Positions 1 through 9,100 of a DNA stretch of 9,296 bases are shown piece by piece; positions within the stretch are counted from its first letter, which is position 1, and the number at the start of each line of letters is the position of its first letter. The stretch comes from Chitinophagaceae bacterium. Lineage in GTDB: Bacteria; Bacteroidota; Bacteroidia; Chitinophagales; Chitinophagaceae. The translations under genes and the position numbers were made by a program. The notes beneath the pieces were generated by a model. It was not told where the DNA came from. It searched no databases and worked only from the letters and a program-made list of their open reading frames with translations. The stretch spans positions 1 to 9,296 of the forward strand of contig CANIMM010000110.1 of assembly GCA_947468255.1 (NCBI GenBank), written 5' to 3'.

Positions 1-1171
1 ATTTCCTTACGGGTAAACCAAACTCCACTTCTGAATCATCTGAAAAGGAAAAATTTTCTCCGACTATATTAGTTAATACAACAGCTGCAGCGGAAGATAC
101 TACACTGTGTCCGGAAACATATTCAGGAAAAGGAGGGGTTTGTAATAACGGATGCCAGCGAGTATCAATAAGCTGTTTAATAGCCGTTTCAGGTCTTACC
201 CGGTTACTCCTGTATTTTTCATCCCAGCAGGCAATAAATGCATCTGCCATCGCAATACTCAACAATGCATGAACAAAGACTGTTTTACCCAACGAATATT
301 TTTTGGCATTACAGGCGATACCAGCAATACCAATCCAATGACCTCCAGGCGAAATTTTCTTTAAACCAAATTCTACATGACCTATTTGCTGAATTGCAAA
401 GGGATTGCAATCCCAAAACAAGGCGATTGATTGCTGCTTTTTATTTGCGGAATTAACTATATAATAAACTTCTTTTAGTTCAATATAATAAGAGGATGTT
501 TTTGAACTGTCATAAACGGCTGGAGCATTTACCCTAAATTGCTGAGCAGAATCAATCATAAATGTCCTTACCTTATTCCAATGAGGCTCCACTGGAGCCA
601 TAAATGCGGGTGGAGTTGGTTTCCAATACCCATCAGCTAATAATGGAGTATACCTTTCGTAGTTTGTTAATTTAGTAAATCCATCTGCCTTTACATACAA
701 CATCAAATTTTTCAATACTGTATCTACTAAGGCCGCAGAATGGATATAAATTGCCTGTTGTTTACTATCAACAGAATACAGTGATGACAATGAGTCAATT
801 TGACTTTTGAGCAAATAACCAGAAGGCAATAACCTTTCTCCCGATTTATATACACTCAAAATAATGGCCAAAGAAACATCTACTGATTTCAAAAAACTAT
901 CACTTACAGTAATTTTTTTAAAACCTTTCAATAGCCCACTAAATGAAGGATAATTTTTTTTATCAAATAGGGACTGAACTTCGTAGGCACAAAGCGTAAC
1001 ATAAGCATAATAGCGACTTGCTGCAACCGGGGAAGTAACATCATTGACCATCACATCCGTCACTTTTTTTAACGCGTTTACATATACTCTTGAACCAGGT
1101 GAGATTTTCGGAAATGAAAACGCAACAATAACAGTAAAATTTATTGCGAACAAAAGAAGTAGCTTTTTCAA
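1..1171 (-). CDS. Vanadium-dependent haloperoxidase / PAP2-superfamily secreted enzyme (3' end cut by the window edge)
   Basis: My translation of the minus strand gives 390 open residues with no stop before the left edge. The start is TTG at 1171: it yields a Sec signal peptide (MKKLLLLFAINFTVIVAFSF), whereas the next in-frame ATG, codon 41, would lose it. No Shine-Dalgarno is seen, and only 11 nt separate it from the stop of the upstream gene, so coupling is likely. Vanadate-pocket motifs are clear: W316-x2-K319-x6-R326-P, then F348-PEYV-S353-G354-H355-S. These match fungal chloroperoxidase Trp350, Lys353, Arg360, Phe397, Ser402, Gly403 and His404 in both identity and local spacing. Other family-like motifs are FWDCNP (252-257) and GGHWIGIAG (276-284). 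Known members bind vanadate and oxidise halides with H2O2; related PAP2 enzymes are phosphatases, so the reaction here is unproven. The last pocket pair (Arg490/His496 equivalents) lies outside. Val352 replaces the usual Pro before SGH. Export to periplasm or beyond is inferred. Confidence 0.9.
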   Translation of the reverse strand, partial: MKKLLLLFAINFTVIVAFSFPKISPGSRVYVNALKKVTDVMVNDVTSPVAASRYYAYVTLCAYEVQSLFDKKNYPSFSGLLKGFKKITVSDSFLKSVDVSLAIILSVYKSGERLLPSGYLLKSQIDSLSSLYSVDSKQQAIYIHSAALVDTVLKNLMLYVKADGFTKLTNYERYTPLLADGYWKPTPPAFMAPVEPHWNKVRTFMIDSAQQFRVNAPAVYDSSKTSSYYIELKEVYYIVNSANKKQQSIALFWDCNPFAIQQIGHVEFGLKKISPGGHWIGIAGIACNAKKYSLGKTVFVHALLSIAMADAFIACWDEKYRSNRVRPETAIKQLIDTRWHPLLQTPPFPEYVSGHSVVSSAAAVVLTNIVGENFSFSDDSEVEFGLPVRK

Positions 1172-1182
1172 TATATTAAAGT

Positions 1183-4100
1183 TTAATATTTTAAAAATAC
1201 CGGTGGCTGACTATTTATTCCTACCATCAGCAAATCAATTCCTCCAGCTGTTGTTAATGGTACAATTTCCCGAATGCATCCTTTCAATTGAATACCCGCC
1301 TGCAACTGAGGTGTATAGGTAAAATTACCCTTACCGTCACCTTCCAGTAGCACCCCATAGTTGGCATCAATTTTACCAATTTTAATTCTAACTTGATCTA
1401 CATTTCCACCGAGTAAAATATCCACATTTCCATCATGAGTAAAGTCGGCAGTTTGTATAGCGTACACCGGAGAATAGTCGGCCTGGATTGGCAAAGAATG
1501 CAGCATAAATTTCCCTTTTACATTTTCAAACCAAGTAGTGTGCAAATAATTAATTGAAAGTATGGAGGCTGTTTTCAACTGTTCTTCAGTTAGCACATCG
1601 TTAATGGTGGCATCAGCATAAGAATCATAAGTAGGAAACCGTTGTCGCAACCCTATCATCTGGTCCGTCATTTCATCTCTGGATGCCATTGGATAGGATT
1701 TCCCTTCAATATAATTACAGATTATTGGATCCTCAAAACCATTGTTATCAAAATCGCTGTAATACATCGTTGCTGATTCAGTTGAGGAAGCCTTTAATTG
1801 ACTATTCGTTCCCCAATTACCTGCAATCAAATCAAGATCCCCATCCCGATCAATATCCACTAAATGAAGCCTGTTCCACAAACCAGTTAATTTTTTATCA
1901 AAAAAATGATTGGTTTGGTCGGTGAATAAATTTTGCTGAAAGGAGAAACATTGAATGGGCATCCATTCACCGCATACAATGAGTTCATTCATTTGATCGC
2001 CGTCAATATCAGCCCAAATTGCATCCGTAACCATTCCAAGCGATAAAAATACAGGGGCTAGTTGCAATGTTTGATCTGAGAAAAAGCCCTTTCCATTGTT
2101 TACCAGGAGTCTGCTGCCTGGAGATAGTGGATACTTCCCAGGAATAATTCTTCCAGCAATAAATAAATCTAAATCACCATCCTTATCAAAGTCCATTGAA
2201 ACAACCTTTGAGCCAGCATTGAATTCAATGGGAACTGCATCTTCTTTTTTAATAAATATCCCCTTTTCATTGATATACAACCTATCCTGAAGTAACGGAT
2301 CTTTGATAGATAAAGCATATCCGCCACTTACCACATATAGATCCATATCACCATCATTGTCTGCATCAAAAAAAATGGCATTACAATCTTCGTAAGCTGA
2401 ATTCTTACTAAAAAAAGGTTGGGGTGATAAAATAAAATTTCCATTTGGTTGCTGAAGATATAATGAGCCGGACTTACCACCAGATCCGCAAATATAAATA
2501 TCGTCGAGATTGTCGCCATTGATATCTGCCTTTGCTATATGTGGACCTGAATGCGAAATCATATTCAGCATCAATGGCTGAATTTTAAAATCATTTTTAG
2601 CATCTTCCAAATGAACATAGTCAATCTTTTGCAGACTTTTTTTAAAAAATTTATTTACAACAATTGGAAGCACCCATTCTCGATCGTGTGAATTGGATTG
2701 AACAATTTGAATCAATTGATTGCTATGTAACCCACTTGTCACAGTCTGTAACATTCCATCCGGCCAGCAAATCAGCAGCGAATCAATTTCATTATCTGGA
2801 AAGGTAAAATGCAAAGGCAACTGCATAGAGGACTGGAATCCATGTACAGGATAATTTTCAATCGTAAAAATACCGGAGTTGGCAAAAGCGGTCACTCTAG
2901 CTCCTATTGCAAATTTATTTTTTGCGTTGGAGATTAACTGAATCTTTACATAATTTCCTCCGATTTTTTGTTCGATTGTATTGTTCTTGTAAATACCAGC
3001 TTCCCGGTTCATTTTATTAACTACTAGGTCAAGATCACCATCATTATCCAAATCAGCATATACAGCACCCTGCGAAAAGTTTACTTCATCAAATCCCCAA
3101 TCAGAAGAGTGATCTTTAAAATTAAAATTTCCAGTATTTTCATATATATAATTATGTAAGGGAGTTGAAGAAATCCCCTGCAGCATTTGAAACATTCTGC
3201 TATCCGTTGTGCCTTGTAAATGCTTTAATCTTTCATTCGCATAAAACTTTACAAAATCCCGATTGGTCATATCCCTACCATATCCATTGGTTACAAAAAG
3301 GTCTTTTTTACCATCATTGTTAAAATCAGCCAACAGGGCTGACCAACTCCAGTCTGTATTGGATATCCCACTTAACTGACCTATCTCGCTAAAGGTTCCA
3401 TCCCCATTATTTACTTGCAGCATATTGCGCATTAACTGGTGATAAAAACCATTGGAGACGGTATTGTTATACAACTCGTAATTATCAGGAGCGTACAATA
3501 ATTTCTGCCGTCGATTATCTTTCGGAAGCATATCGAGCGTAAAAATATCTAACAAACCATCGTTGTTGATATCGGCAATATCCACCCCCATGGAAAAATT
3601 GGAAAGGTGACCTACAGCTGCTTGAAGTGACTCTTTAAATGTACCATCCTTATGATTGATATAAAGATAATCTTCCTCAACATAATCGTTGGTTACATAA
3701 ATATCAGGCCATCCATCATTGTTTATGTCAGCAATATTTATCCCCAAACCATATCCTAATGGATTGGAAATAATGCCTGCCTTTCGGGAAATATCAATGA
3801 ATTTTCCATTTACATTTTCATACAACCTATCTCCTGCATCAGGGTCTACTAATTTCTTGACAAAGGCAGCATCAAAATTTCGTAAGTTTTTTATGTTGTG
3901 ATTCATCACAAATGCATCTAGATCTCCATCTCTGTCAAAATCAAAAAATGCAGCCTGGGTTGTGTATCCTGCATCAGCCAAACCCAATTCAATTGCTTTG
4001 TCGGTAAAACTAAGGTTGCCATTATTGATAAATAATTGATTGGCTCTTTTGGAAGCAACAACATCACCTGAGTAGCATACATAAATATCTAATAGTCCAT

Positions 4101-4464
4101 CTCCATTTACATCTGCGACGGACACGCCGGTTTTCCAACCAGTTCTTCCTGCAACACCAGCGGATCGAGTAATATCTTCAAATGTAAAATTTCCTTTATT
4201 AAGATATAGTTTATTGGGTTGTTGATTGGAGGTGAAATACAGGTCGATTAATCCATCATTGTTAAAATCACCCGCTGCCACCCCACCCCCATTATAAAAA
4301 TATTCGTAGGTGACAATATTTTGAGCATCTGTTTCAACCAGCTTATTTTGAAAATTGATGCCCGTTTTTGATGTGGGTATAGTTGTAAATAGCGGTAACG
4401 ATTGCGATAATGATATACCAATCGATATAAAAAATACCATGCCAAAGAAAATTAAATGTTTCAT
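1183..4464 (-). CDS. Secreted FG-GAP/VCBS repeat protein with central ASPIC/UnbV domain (CRTAC1-like, 1093 aa)
   Basis: Start ATG at 4464 gives a signal peptide (MKHLIFFGMVFFISIGISLS, cleavage near residue 20) without a lipobox cysteine, so the protein is exported but probably not a lipoprotein. Fourteen calcium-loop motifs of the DxNxDGxxD type begin near residues 66, 118, 175, 246, 298, 380 and 471, and then 647, 700, 758, 819, 870, 904 and 1007. Between these arrays, residues about 503-590 form an ASPIC/UnbV domain (IGARVTAF...CWPDG). The 819 loop (DIDGDQMNE) and the 904 loop (DFDNNGFED) are degenerate. FG-GAP repeats in integrins and CRTAC1 fold as calcium-binding beta-propeller blades; two propeller-like halves around UnbV is my inference. 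The second half carries stretches I recognise from large Bacteroidota relatives (GMVTDAIWAD, GEWMPI, SRDEMTDQM), and the length is normal for that group. No catalytic residues are evident. It sits 159 nt after susD and 11 nt before the haloperoxidase gene, suggesting a surface binding or scaffold role with them. The actual function is unknown. Confidence 0.92.
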   Translation of the reverse strand: MKHLIFFGMVFFISIGISLSQSLPLFTTIPTSKTGINFQNKLVETDAQNIVTYEYFYNGGGVAAGDFNNDGLIDLYFTSNQQPNKLYLNKGNFTFEDITRSAGVAGRTGWKTGVSVADVNGDGLLDIYVCYSGDVVASKRANQLFINNGNLSFTDKAIELGLADAGYTTQAAFFDFDRDGDLDAFVMNHNIKNLRNFDAAFVKKLVDPDAGDRLYENVNGKFIDISRKAGIISNPLGYGLGINIADINNDGWPDIYVTNDYVEEDYLYINHKDGTFKESLQAAVGHLSNFSMGVDIADINNDGLLDIFTLDMLPKDNRRQKLLYAPDNYELYNNTVSNGFYHQLMRNMLQVNNGDGTFSEIGQLSGISNTDWSWSALLADFNNDGKKDLFVTNGYGRDMTNRDFVKFYANERLKHLQGTTDSRMFQMLQGISSTPLHNYIYENTGNFNFKDHSSDWGFDEVNFSQGAVYADLDNDGDLDLVVNKMNREAGIYKNNTIEQKIGGNYVKIQLISNAKNKFAIGARVTAFANSGIFTIENYPVHGFQSSMQLPLHFTFPDNEIDSLLICWPDGMLQTVTSGLHSNQLIQIVQSNSHDREWVLPIVVNKFFKKSLQKIDYVHLEDAKNDFKIQPLMLNMISHSGPHIAKADINGDNLDDIYICGSGGKSGSLYLQQPNGNFILSPQPFFSKNSAYEDCNAIFFDADNDGDMDLYVVSGGYALSIKDPLLQDRLYINEKGIFIKKEDAVPIEFNAGSKVVSMDFDKDGDLDLFIAGRIIPGKYPLSPGSRLLVNNGKGFFSDQTLQLAPVFLSLGMVTDAIWADIDGDQMNELIVCGEWMPIQCFSFQQNLFTDQTNHFFDKKLTGLWNRLHLVDIDRDGDLDLIAGNWGTNSQLKASSTESATMYYSDFDNNGFEDPIICNYIEGKSYPMASRDEMTDQMIGLRQRFPTYDSYADATINDVLTEEQLKTASILSINYLHTTWFENVKGKFMLHSLPIQADYSPVYAIQTADFTHDGNVDILLGGNVDQVRIKIGKIDANYGVLLEGDGKGNFTYTPQLQAGIQLKGCIREIVPLTTAGGIDLLMVGINSQPPVFLKY
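3311..3328 (-). repeat. 18-nt direct repeat, copy B, in the sixth calcium loop of the FG-GAP gene
   Basis: This is the second copy of the repeat at 4253-4270 and encodes the DFNNDG loop at residue 380. Recombination between the copies would remove 314 codons in frame. The identity probably reflects a shared protein motif and codon preference, not a mobile element. Confidence 0.8.
4253..4270 (-). repeat. 18-nt direct repeat, copy A, in the first calcium loop of the FG-GAP gene
   Basis: This sequence is identical to 3311-3328. It encodes the DFNNDG loop at residue 66. The two copies lie 942 bp apart, exactly 314 codons, so they are in the same frame. Confidence 0.8.
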
Positions 4465-4488
4465 AAATGATATTAAAGAATTTTTTAA

Positions 4489-4519
4489 AAAACTTACTCA
4501 TGACATTACCATCAACAAA
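4489..4519 (-). promoter_or_regulatory. Candidate Bacteroidota-type promoter for the FG-GAP and haloperoxidase genes
   Basis: On the minus strand TTTG (4519-4516) is followed after 19 nt by TAAGTTTT (4496-4489). The Bacteroidota sigma-ABfr consensus is a -33 TTTG and a -7 TAnnTTTG; here the -7 box matches except for the final G. It lies just after the hairpin and about 25 nt before the ATG at 4464, which would give a short leader. The DNA is A/T-rich, so a chance match is quite possible. Confidence 0.3.
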
Positions 4520-4546
4520 GTAGCATCAAAAACGATAATGATTTAA

Positions 4547-4590
4547 TTTATAAAACTGTCAGATAGTTTGCTATCTGACAGTTTTATAAA
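4547..4590 (-). terminator. Perfect 20-bp hairpin between susD and the FG-GAP gene; probable terminator or attenuator
   Basis: Arms 4547-4566 and 4571-4590 are exact reverse complements around a 4-nt loop (CAAA read on the minus strand). The G/C-containing core CTGTCAGATAG is flanked by AAAA on one side and TTTTATAAATT on the other, in the direction of transcription. It begins 33 nt after the susD stop. The A-tract/hairpin/T-rich arrangement fits an intrinsic terminator, and the symmetry would let it act on either strand. Because same-strand genes follow, it may be a partial terminator or an mRNA 3'-end stabiliser that lowers expression of the downstream pair relative to the SusC/SusD genes. 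The T-tract is interrupted, so efficiency is uncertain. Confidence 0.65.
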
Positions 4591-4623
4591 ACAACTTTTT
4601 TGTACGAAATTTTTATTCATTCC

Positions 4624-6150
4624 TTATTTATCCCACCAAACACGGGTGACCCAATTGTTGGTTCCCTGCTTAGTAATGGCTGCTTTCAAGTTCGTCCCAT
4701 TCAGTGATGATTCGCTAGATGGATACTGAAAACGACGGGGTATCACTCCATTTGAGTATCCACCAGTAGTAGCTGCTACTAACACAGGATATCCCGAACG
4801 GCGCCAATTGGCATGAGATTCATATTCATCCAGCAGAGTTGAAATGTAATATTGTTCGTTGATTGCCTGTAAACGATCCGCTGTTGCAGCAGGAAATGCT
4901 AAAGTAGTGCTAGTATAGGTATCAATTGCTGTGGCATTAAACAAGCTAGCAGGTGCATTGTACAATTGCCACTGATTGATAGAAGAGTTAACCCCGTCTC
5001 TGAAATACTGTTCGGCTGTACTAGTACTAATCCAACCCCTTTCCCTTGCTTCGGCAAGCAGCAGTAGGGTTTCACCATGCGAAACCAAGATATTGGGAAC
5101 ATCCCCTTTGGCAAAATCAGACCTTAGTTGCGAATAGGTTTCTATTCCTGTAAACCCATTGGGGTCAACACCAATGGGAAGTCCCTTTTGTATAGCGGGA
5201 TTGTCGTCCTCTGTTCCAATTGATGCAGATGCTGACGGTCCTGTTCTTACAACAAATAAAACCTTTAAGCGTGGATCGGCATTTGCTGTTAACAAATCAA
5301 AGAAAGTCTTTGAAAACTTAAATGAATTATTAGACAGTTCAGATCTTGCACCATTATAATATCCCAGCACGTGACTATTGGGGTTGTCGTAGTTGGTGGC
5401 CAAATGATTGATTCTAAAAGACTCTGTATAGCTTGAAATAAGCCCCCCTGCAACCGCAGTGGCAACAACGGATTGGGCAGTAACCGGTTCAATTTTTGAC
5501 AAGCGCATACCAATGCGTAACATTAATGAGTAAGCTGCCTTTTTCCACAAAGCCCTATCGCCATTATAACTGGTCACATCTCCCTTAAAAGGTTTGGAAG
5601 CATCAAATGCTTTTGCTGCATTATCCAACTCAGTAACCAAATCGGCATACACTGATTTTTGGTCATCGTATTTTGGAGAAAATACACTACCGATATATCC
5701 CTTGCCTGCTTCAGAATAGGGAATATCACCATAAGAATCCGTTAGCCGAAGAAAAGTGTACGCTTTTAAAATTCTTGCTGCACTATTATAATTAACATCG
5801 GCTGCAACACCGGTTGTTTTTGCGACAAGATTTACCAAATTTTTTACAGCGCCACCATAATAAGAATCCCAAAGGGAGGAATTATAACCTTCATCATAAC
5901 GATACCTATTACCTTGGTCCCAGTTGAGAGATGAAAAATGCTGAACAAACTGACTATTATAAATCAGATTGGTTCTCCATGCTTCATATTCTCCTCCTGA
6001 CACGCCAATGATGGTATTGGTAAATAGTAAATCGCTGGCCAAATTGGTTACAGTGGTCGGACTGGTATTTACCGCTTCGAAATCTTTAGTGCAGCTATTC
6101 AAACTAATTGTAATAATTAGTAAACTGCACATATATCTGTTAATTTTCAT
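4624..6150 (-). CDS. SusD/RagB-family nutrient-binding outer-membrane lipoprotein (SusD-like_2 type, 508 aa)
   Basis: This is the surface-exposed substrate-binding lid of a SusC/SusD uptake complex. The ATG at 6150 gives a lipoprotein signal peptide ending SLNSC, with the lipidated cysteine at residue 20. The following TKDFE carries the K/acidic residues common in Bacteroidota surface-export signals. The mature start CTKDFEAVNTSPTTV, DSYGDIPYSEA (138-148) and the C-terminal PRRFQYPSSE (471-480) ending VWWDK are typical of the SusD-like_2 branch, distinct from the classical starch-type SusD. The length of about 500 aa is normal and no frameshift is seen. It follows the SusC gene by 41 nt on the same strand, the standard order, so the two are almost certainly co-transcribed. 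The leader (6151-6191) is A/T-rich, without a Shine-Dalgarno, and contains a small palindrome of two TTTAAA arms (6155-6167) that I consider compositional. The ligand cannot be read from the sequence: no carbohydrate enzyme is nearby, and members of this branch occur beside many kinds of genes. Confidence 0.95.
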   Translation of the reverse strand: MKINRYMCSLLIITISLNSCTKDFEAVNTSPTTVTNLASDLLFTNTIIGVSGGEYEAWRTNLIYNSQFVQHFSSLNWDQGNRYRYDEGYNSSLWDSYYGGAVKNLVNLVAKTTGVAADVNYNSAARILKAYTFLRLTDSYGDIPYSEAGKGYIGSVFSPKYDDQKSVYADLVTELDNAAKAFDASKPFKGDVTSYNGDRALWKKAAYSLMLRIGMRLSKIEPVTAQSVVATAVAGGLISSYTESFRINHLATNYDNPNSHVLGYYNGARSELSNNSFKFSKTFFDLLTANADPRLKVLFVVRTGPSASASIGTEDDNPAIQKGLPIGVDPNGFTGIETYSQLRSDFAKGDVPNILVSHGETLLLLAEARERGWISTSTAEQYFRDGVNSSINQWQLYNAPASLFNATAIDTYTSTTLAFPAATADRLQAINEQYYISTLLDEYESHANWRRSGYPVLVAATTGGYSNGVIPRRFQYPSSESSLNGTNLKAAITKQGTNNWVTRVWWDK

Positions 6151-6191
6151 TTTGTTTAAATTTTAAATGACGAATGAGTAGTTACTAAAAA

Positions 6192-9100
6192 TTAGAAGGT
6201 AAGATTTAGGTTAAGTCCAACGGATCTAACCGGTGGAGCACCATACCATTCCAATCCTTGCGCATTACCTGAATTATACGTTGACTCCGGATCTATGTTT
6301 GGTGTGTATTTTTTGATCATCAAAAGATTTCTACCAACTATGGAAAGAGAGGCAGATTTGAAGGGTGACTTGCCCAAGGTGCTTGAAGAAAAATTATATC
6401 CAATTACCACTTGTCTAAGTTTGATAAAATCAGATTTATAAACAAATGGTGAGGAGATATTCAATGCAATACTTTGATAGTAATCTTGTGCGGGCACACT
6501 TATTTTATTTTGTACGCCAGTAGCTTCGTCAATTTCAGTTGACGTTAGACCGGTGGAGCGACCTGGCAGTGTTTCCAAACTTTTTCCCCTGTACATGGAA
6601 AAATCATTGGTTCCGGAATACATATGACCACCAAATCGGGCATCAATCAAAAATTCAAAATTGAAATTTCCTGAATGCAGTGCATTGTTCAATCCCATTG
6701 TATAGGGTGAAACACCAGTTCCATATGCTTTGAGGTCTCCTCTTTGTGGCTTACCTGCACTCAACAATATTTGACCCGCTGTATTGCGCTTATAATCATA
6801 GGCCATTACCTGTGCAAATTCCTTTCCGGTAATATGCTGGATAGATGCCGTCATAGAACGGGCCTGGTCAATTTGCGAGGTGGTTAACTGGTCAGAGATT
6901 TTATCTACATTGCTTTTGTTGTATCCAATATTGAAAGAAACGTCCCAAGTAAGTGATTTAGCTTTATAAGGAGTTGAAGTCAACAACAATTCAATTCCCT
7001 TATTGGTTACTTCACCCACATTAATCAAAACGCTTCCATAACCAGAAGTTCCGGAAATTTGACTACTGATGATATCATCGGTTGTCTTTTTGTTATAGAA
7101 AGTAAAATCAGCACCCAGTTTGTTTGAGAACAACTTTGTTTCCAATCCAAATTCATAAGAAGTAACCTTAAAAGGAACCAAGTTTCTATTGGGAATGGTA
7201 CCCGTACCAATTCCTCCAAGTCCTAACCCATTATAGGTATTGCCATTTAGTCCATAAGGGAGATTTAATCCATAGGGACTTCTATCACCACCCACTTTTG
7301 CCCATGAAGCCCTCAACTTAGCGTAACTTATATTTTTGGGCAAATGCATTGCATCCGACAATATAAAGCTGCTAGCTACCGATGGATACAAAATAGACCA
7401 ATTAGCAGGTGATAAGGTAGAATACCAGTCGTTACGTGCTGTTGCTGTCAGGTACAAATATTTGTTATAAGAAAATTCAGCCGATCCAAATGCAGAATGA
7501 ATTCTTTTTTCATAATAATCATAGCCCTGACCTTTGTTCTGCATATTATTGATATTATAAAAACCAGGCACCAACAAATTATTACCTCCGTAACTTTGTT
7601 GCTCATCAATATTCTTCATCATATTACCACCTACAAAGGCATCAAAATTAATAGAAGAAGTAATTTCATGCTGAGCACCAAGGATTGCTTCGCCATTGAA
7701 TTCTCTGAAACGTGTAGTGTTTTGATTCAATGAACCACCTTGGGTATACTGTGTGTATTGGGGTTCAATTCCATAACCATACCTAGTGTATTGATCCGTT
7801 GCAATTTTGCCCCTTACATATAACCAGCTGAGTATATTATATTTTGTCTCAATGGCTGCTATCAAACGATCCCTTGAATCATTGTTCTTGAAATCTTCCA
7901 CTGCCCAATAAGGATTGGTAACGTATTCGTTTGCATTAAATTTAGCCTCACCACCGGTAATAATATCCAACTTACTAGATTTAAAGGTTGCCTGATCCCA
8001 GCTGGTGGGCATGATTCCAATTGTAAAATTGGCATTACCTGGTGAATCAGATAGACGGGGCCTATTTTTAGCCCGCTCCCTGATATATCGCGCACTTACA
8101 TTTACTGTCAGATTATCGATGGGTGTCATTCCGATATTTAGAGAAAAATTATTTCTTTTTAAAGTGGAGTTAGGAATAACACTTGCGTTATTGAGATCCG
8201 ATACAGTAAAATTATAGGTCATTTTATCAGAGGCTCCGTAGAGTGCTACTGAATTATTAAAGTTATAACCTGATTTATAAAAATCTTTCACATTGTTTCT
8301 ACGTGCTACATATGGCCGGGAAACCCCATCCCACTGTACAACAGAACTGCCATCAAGTTTTGATCCCCAGCTGTTCATGTTTATGCCATTGGCGCCGGAT
8401 TGATTGGTTGGAGCCGCCCCTGCATTGCCATGTCCGTATTCATATTGATAATCAGTATAGTCAATTACTGATTCAATGGTGGCATTACTGTTTAGTTCCA
8501 CTCCCAACCCCTTTCTTTTGGATCCCTTTTTGGTAGTGATTAATATTACTCCCGCTGAAGCCCTAGCTCCGTATAATGCAGCCGCATTACCACCCTTTAA
8601 TACAGTAACTGTTTCAATCTCATCGGGATTGATCATCTGAACCCCATCCCCTGCATCGGCTCCTCCCCACATACCAGCTGATCCTCTGTTGGCATTATCA
8701 ATAGGCATACCATCCACCACATACAAGGGCTGGTTATTATCTGATATGGAGGTATTCCCTCTTAAAACCACCCGGGTGGAACCCCCTGCACCGGTTGCAG
8801 TAGAAGTTACATTAAGTCCAGCTACTTTACCCACTAGGTTGTTGACCAAACTATTACTTCTTGCCCTAGTAAGTTCTTCCCCCTTAATTTCTGAGAGTGC
8901 ATAACCCAATGCTTTTCTTTCCTTTCGGATACCCAATGCCGTCACCACCACTTCGCTCAATTCCTTACTTTCAGCTACAAGGCTTACCGTAATATTGTTG
9001 GTTGCTGAGGATACATTTACCTCGGAACTAATAAAACCTACAGAAGAAACCTCTAGTACAGCATTACCTGCTGGTACACTAACTGAAAACCTGCCATCAG

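Noticed and set aside
152..456. Two overlapping plus-strand open frames near the left edge
   Set aside because: They are antisense to the region encoding the vanadate-binding motifs; the minus frame is clearly the coding one.
1044..1322. Open frame on the plus strand spanning the junction of the two leftmost genes
   Set aside because: It runs antisense to the haloperoxidase start and the FG-GAP C-terminus, has no recognisable domain, and lies opposite genes with strong family motifs.
1183..4464. CRISPR-like or tandem DNA repeats suggested by recurring ccatcattgtt-like words
   Set aside because: The words are irregularly spaced and correspond to DxNxDG calcium loops in the minus frame; they are protein-motif repeats, not an array.
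4355..4546. Plus-strand open frame reaching into the 159-bp gap
   Set aside because: It is mostly antisense to the FG-GAP signal peptide, has low complexity, and has no convincing initiation context.
4465..4623. A small RNA or riboswitch in the gap before the FG-GAP gene
   Set aside because: Apart from the one perfect hairpin and a possible promoter I see no further conserved structure or known riboswitch motif.
7497..7733. Hydrophobic plus-strand open frame opposite the SusC barrel
   Set aside because: The apparent membrane-like stretch arises from the complement of barrel codons; the SusC frame is uninterrupted here.
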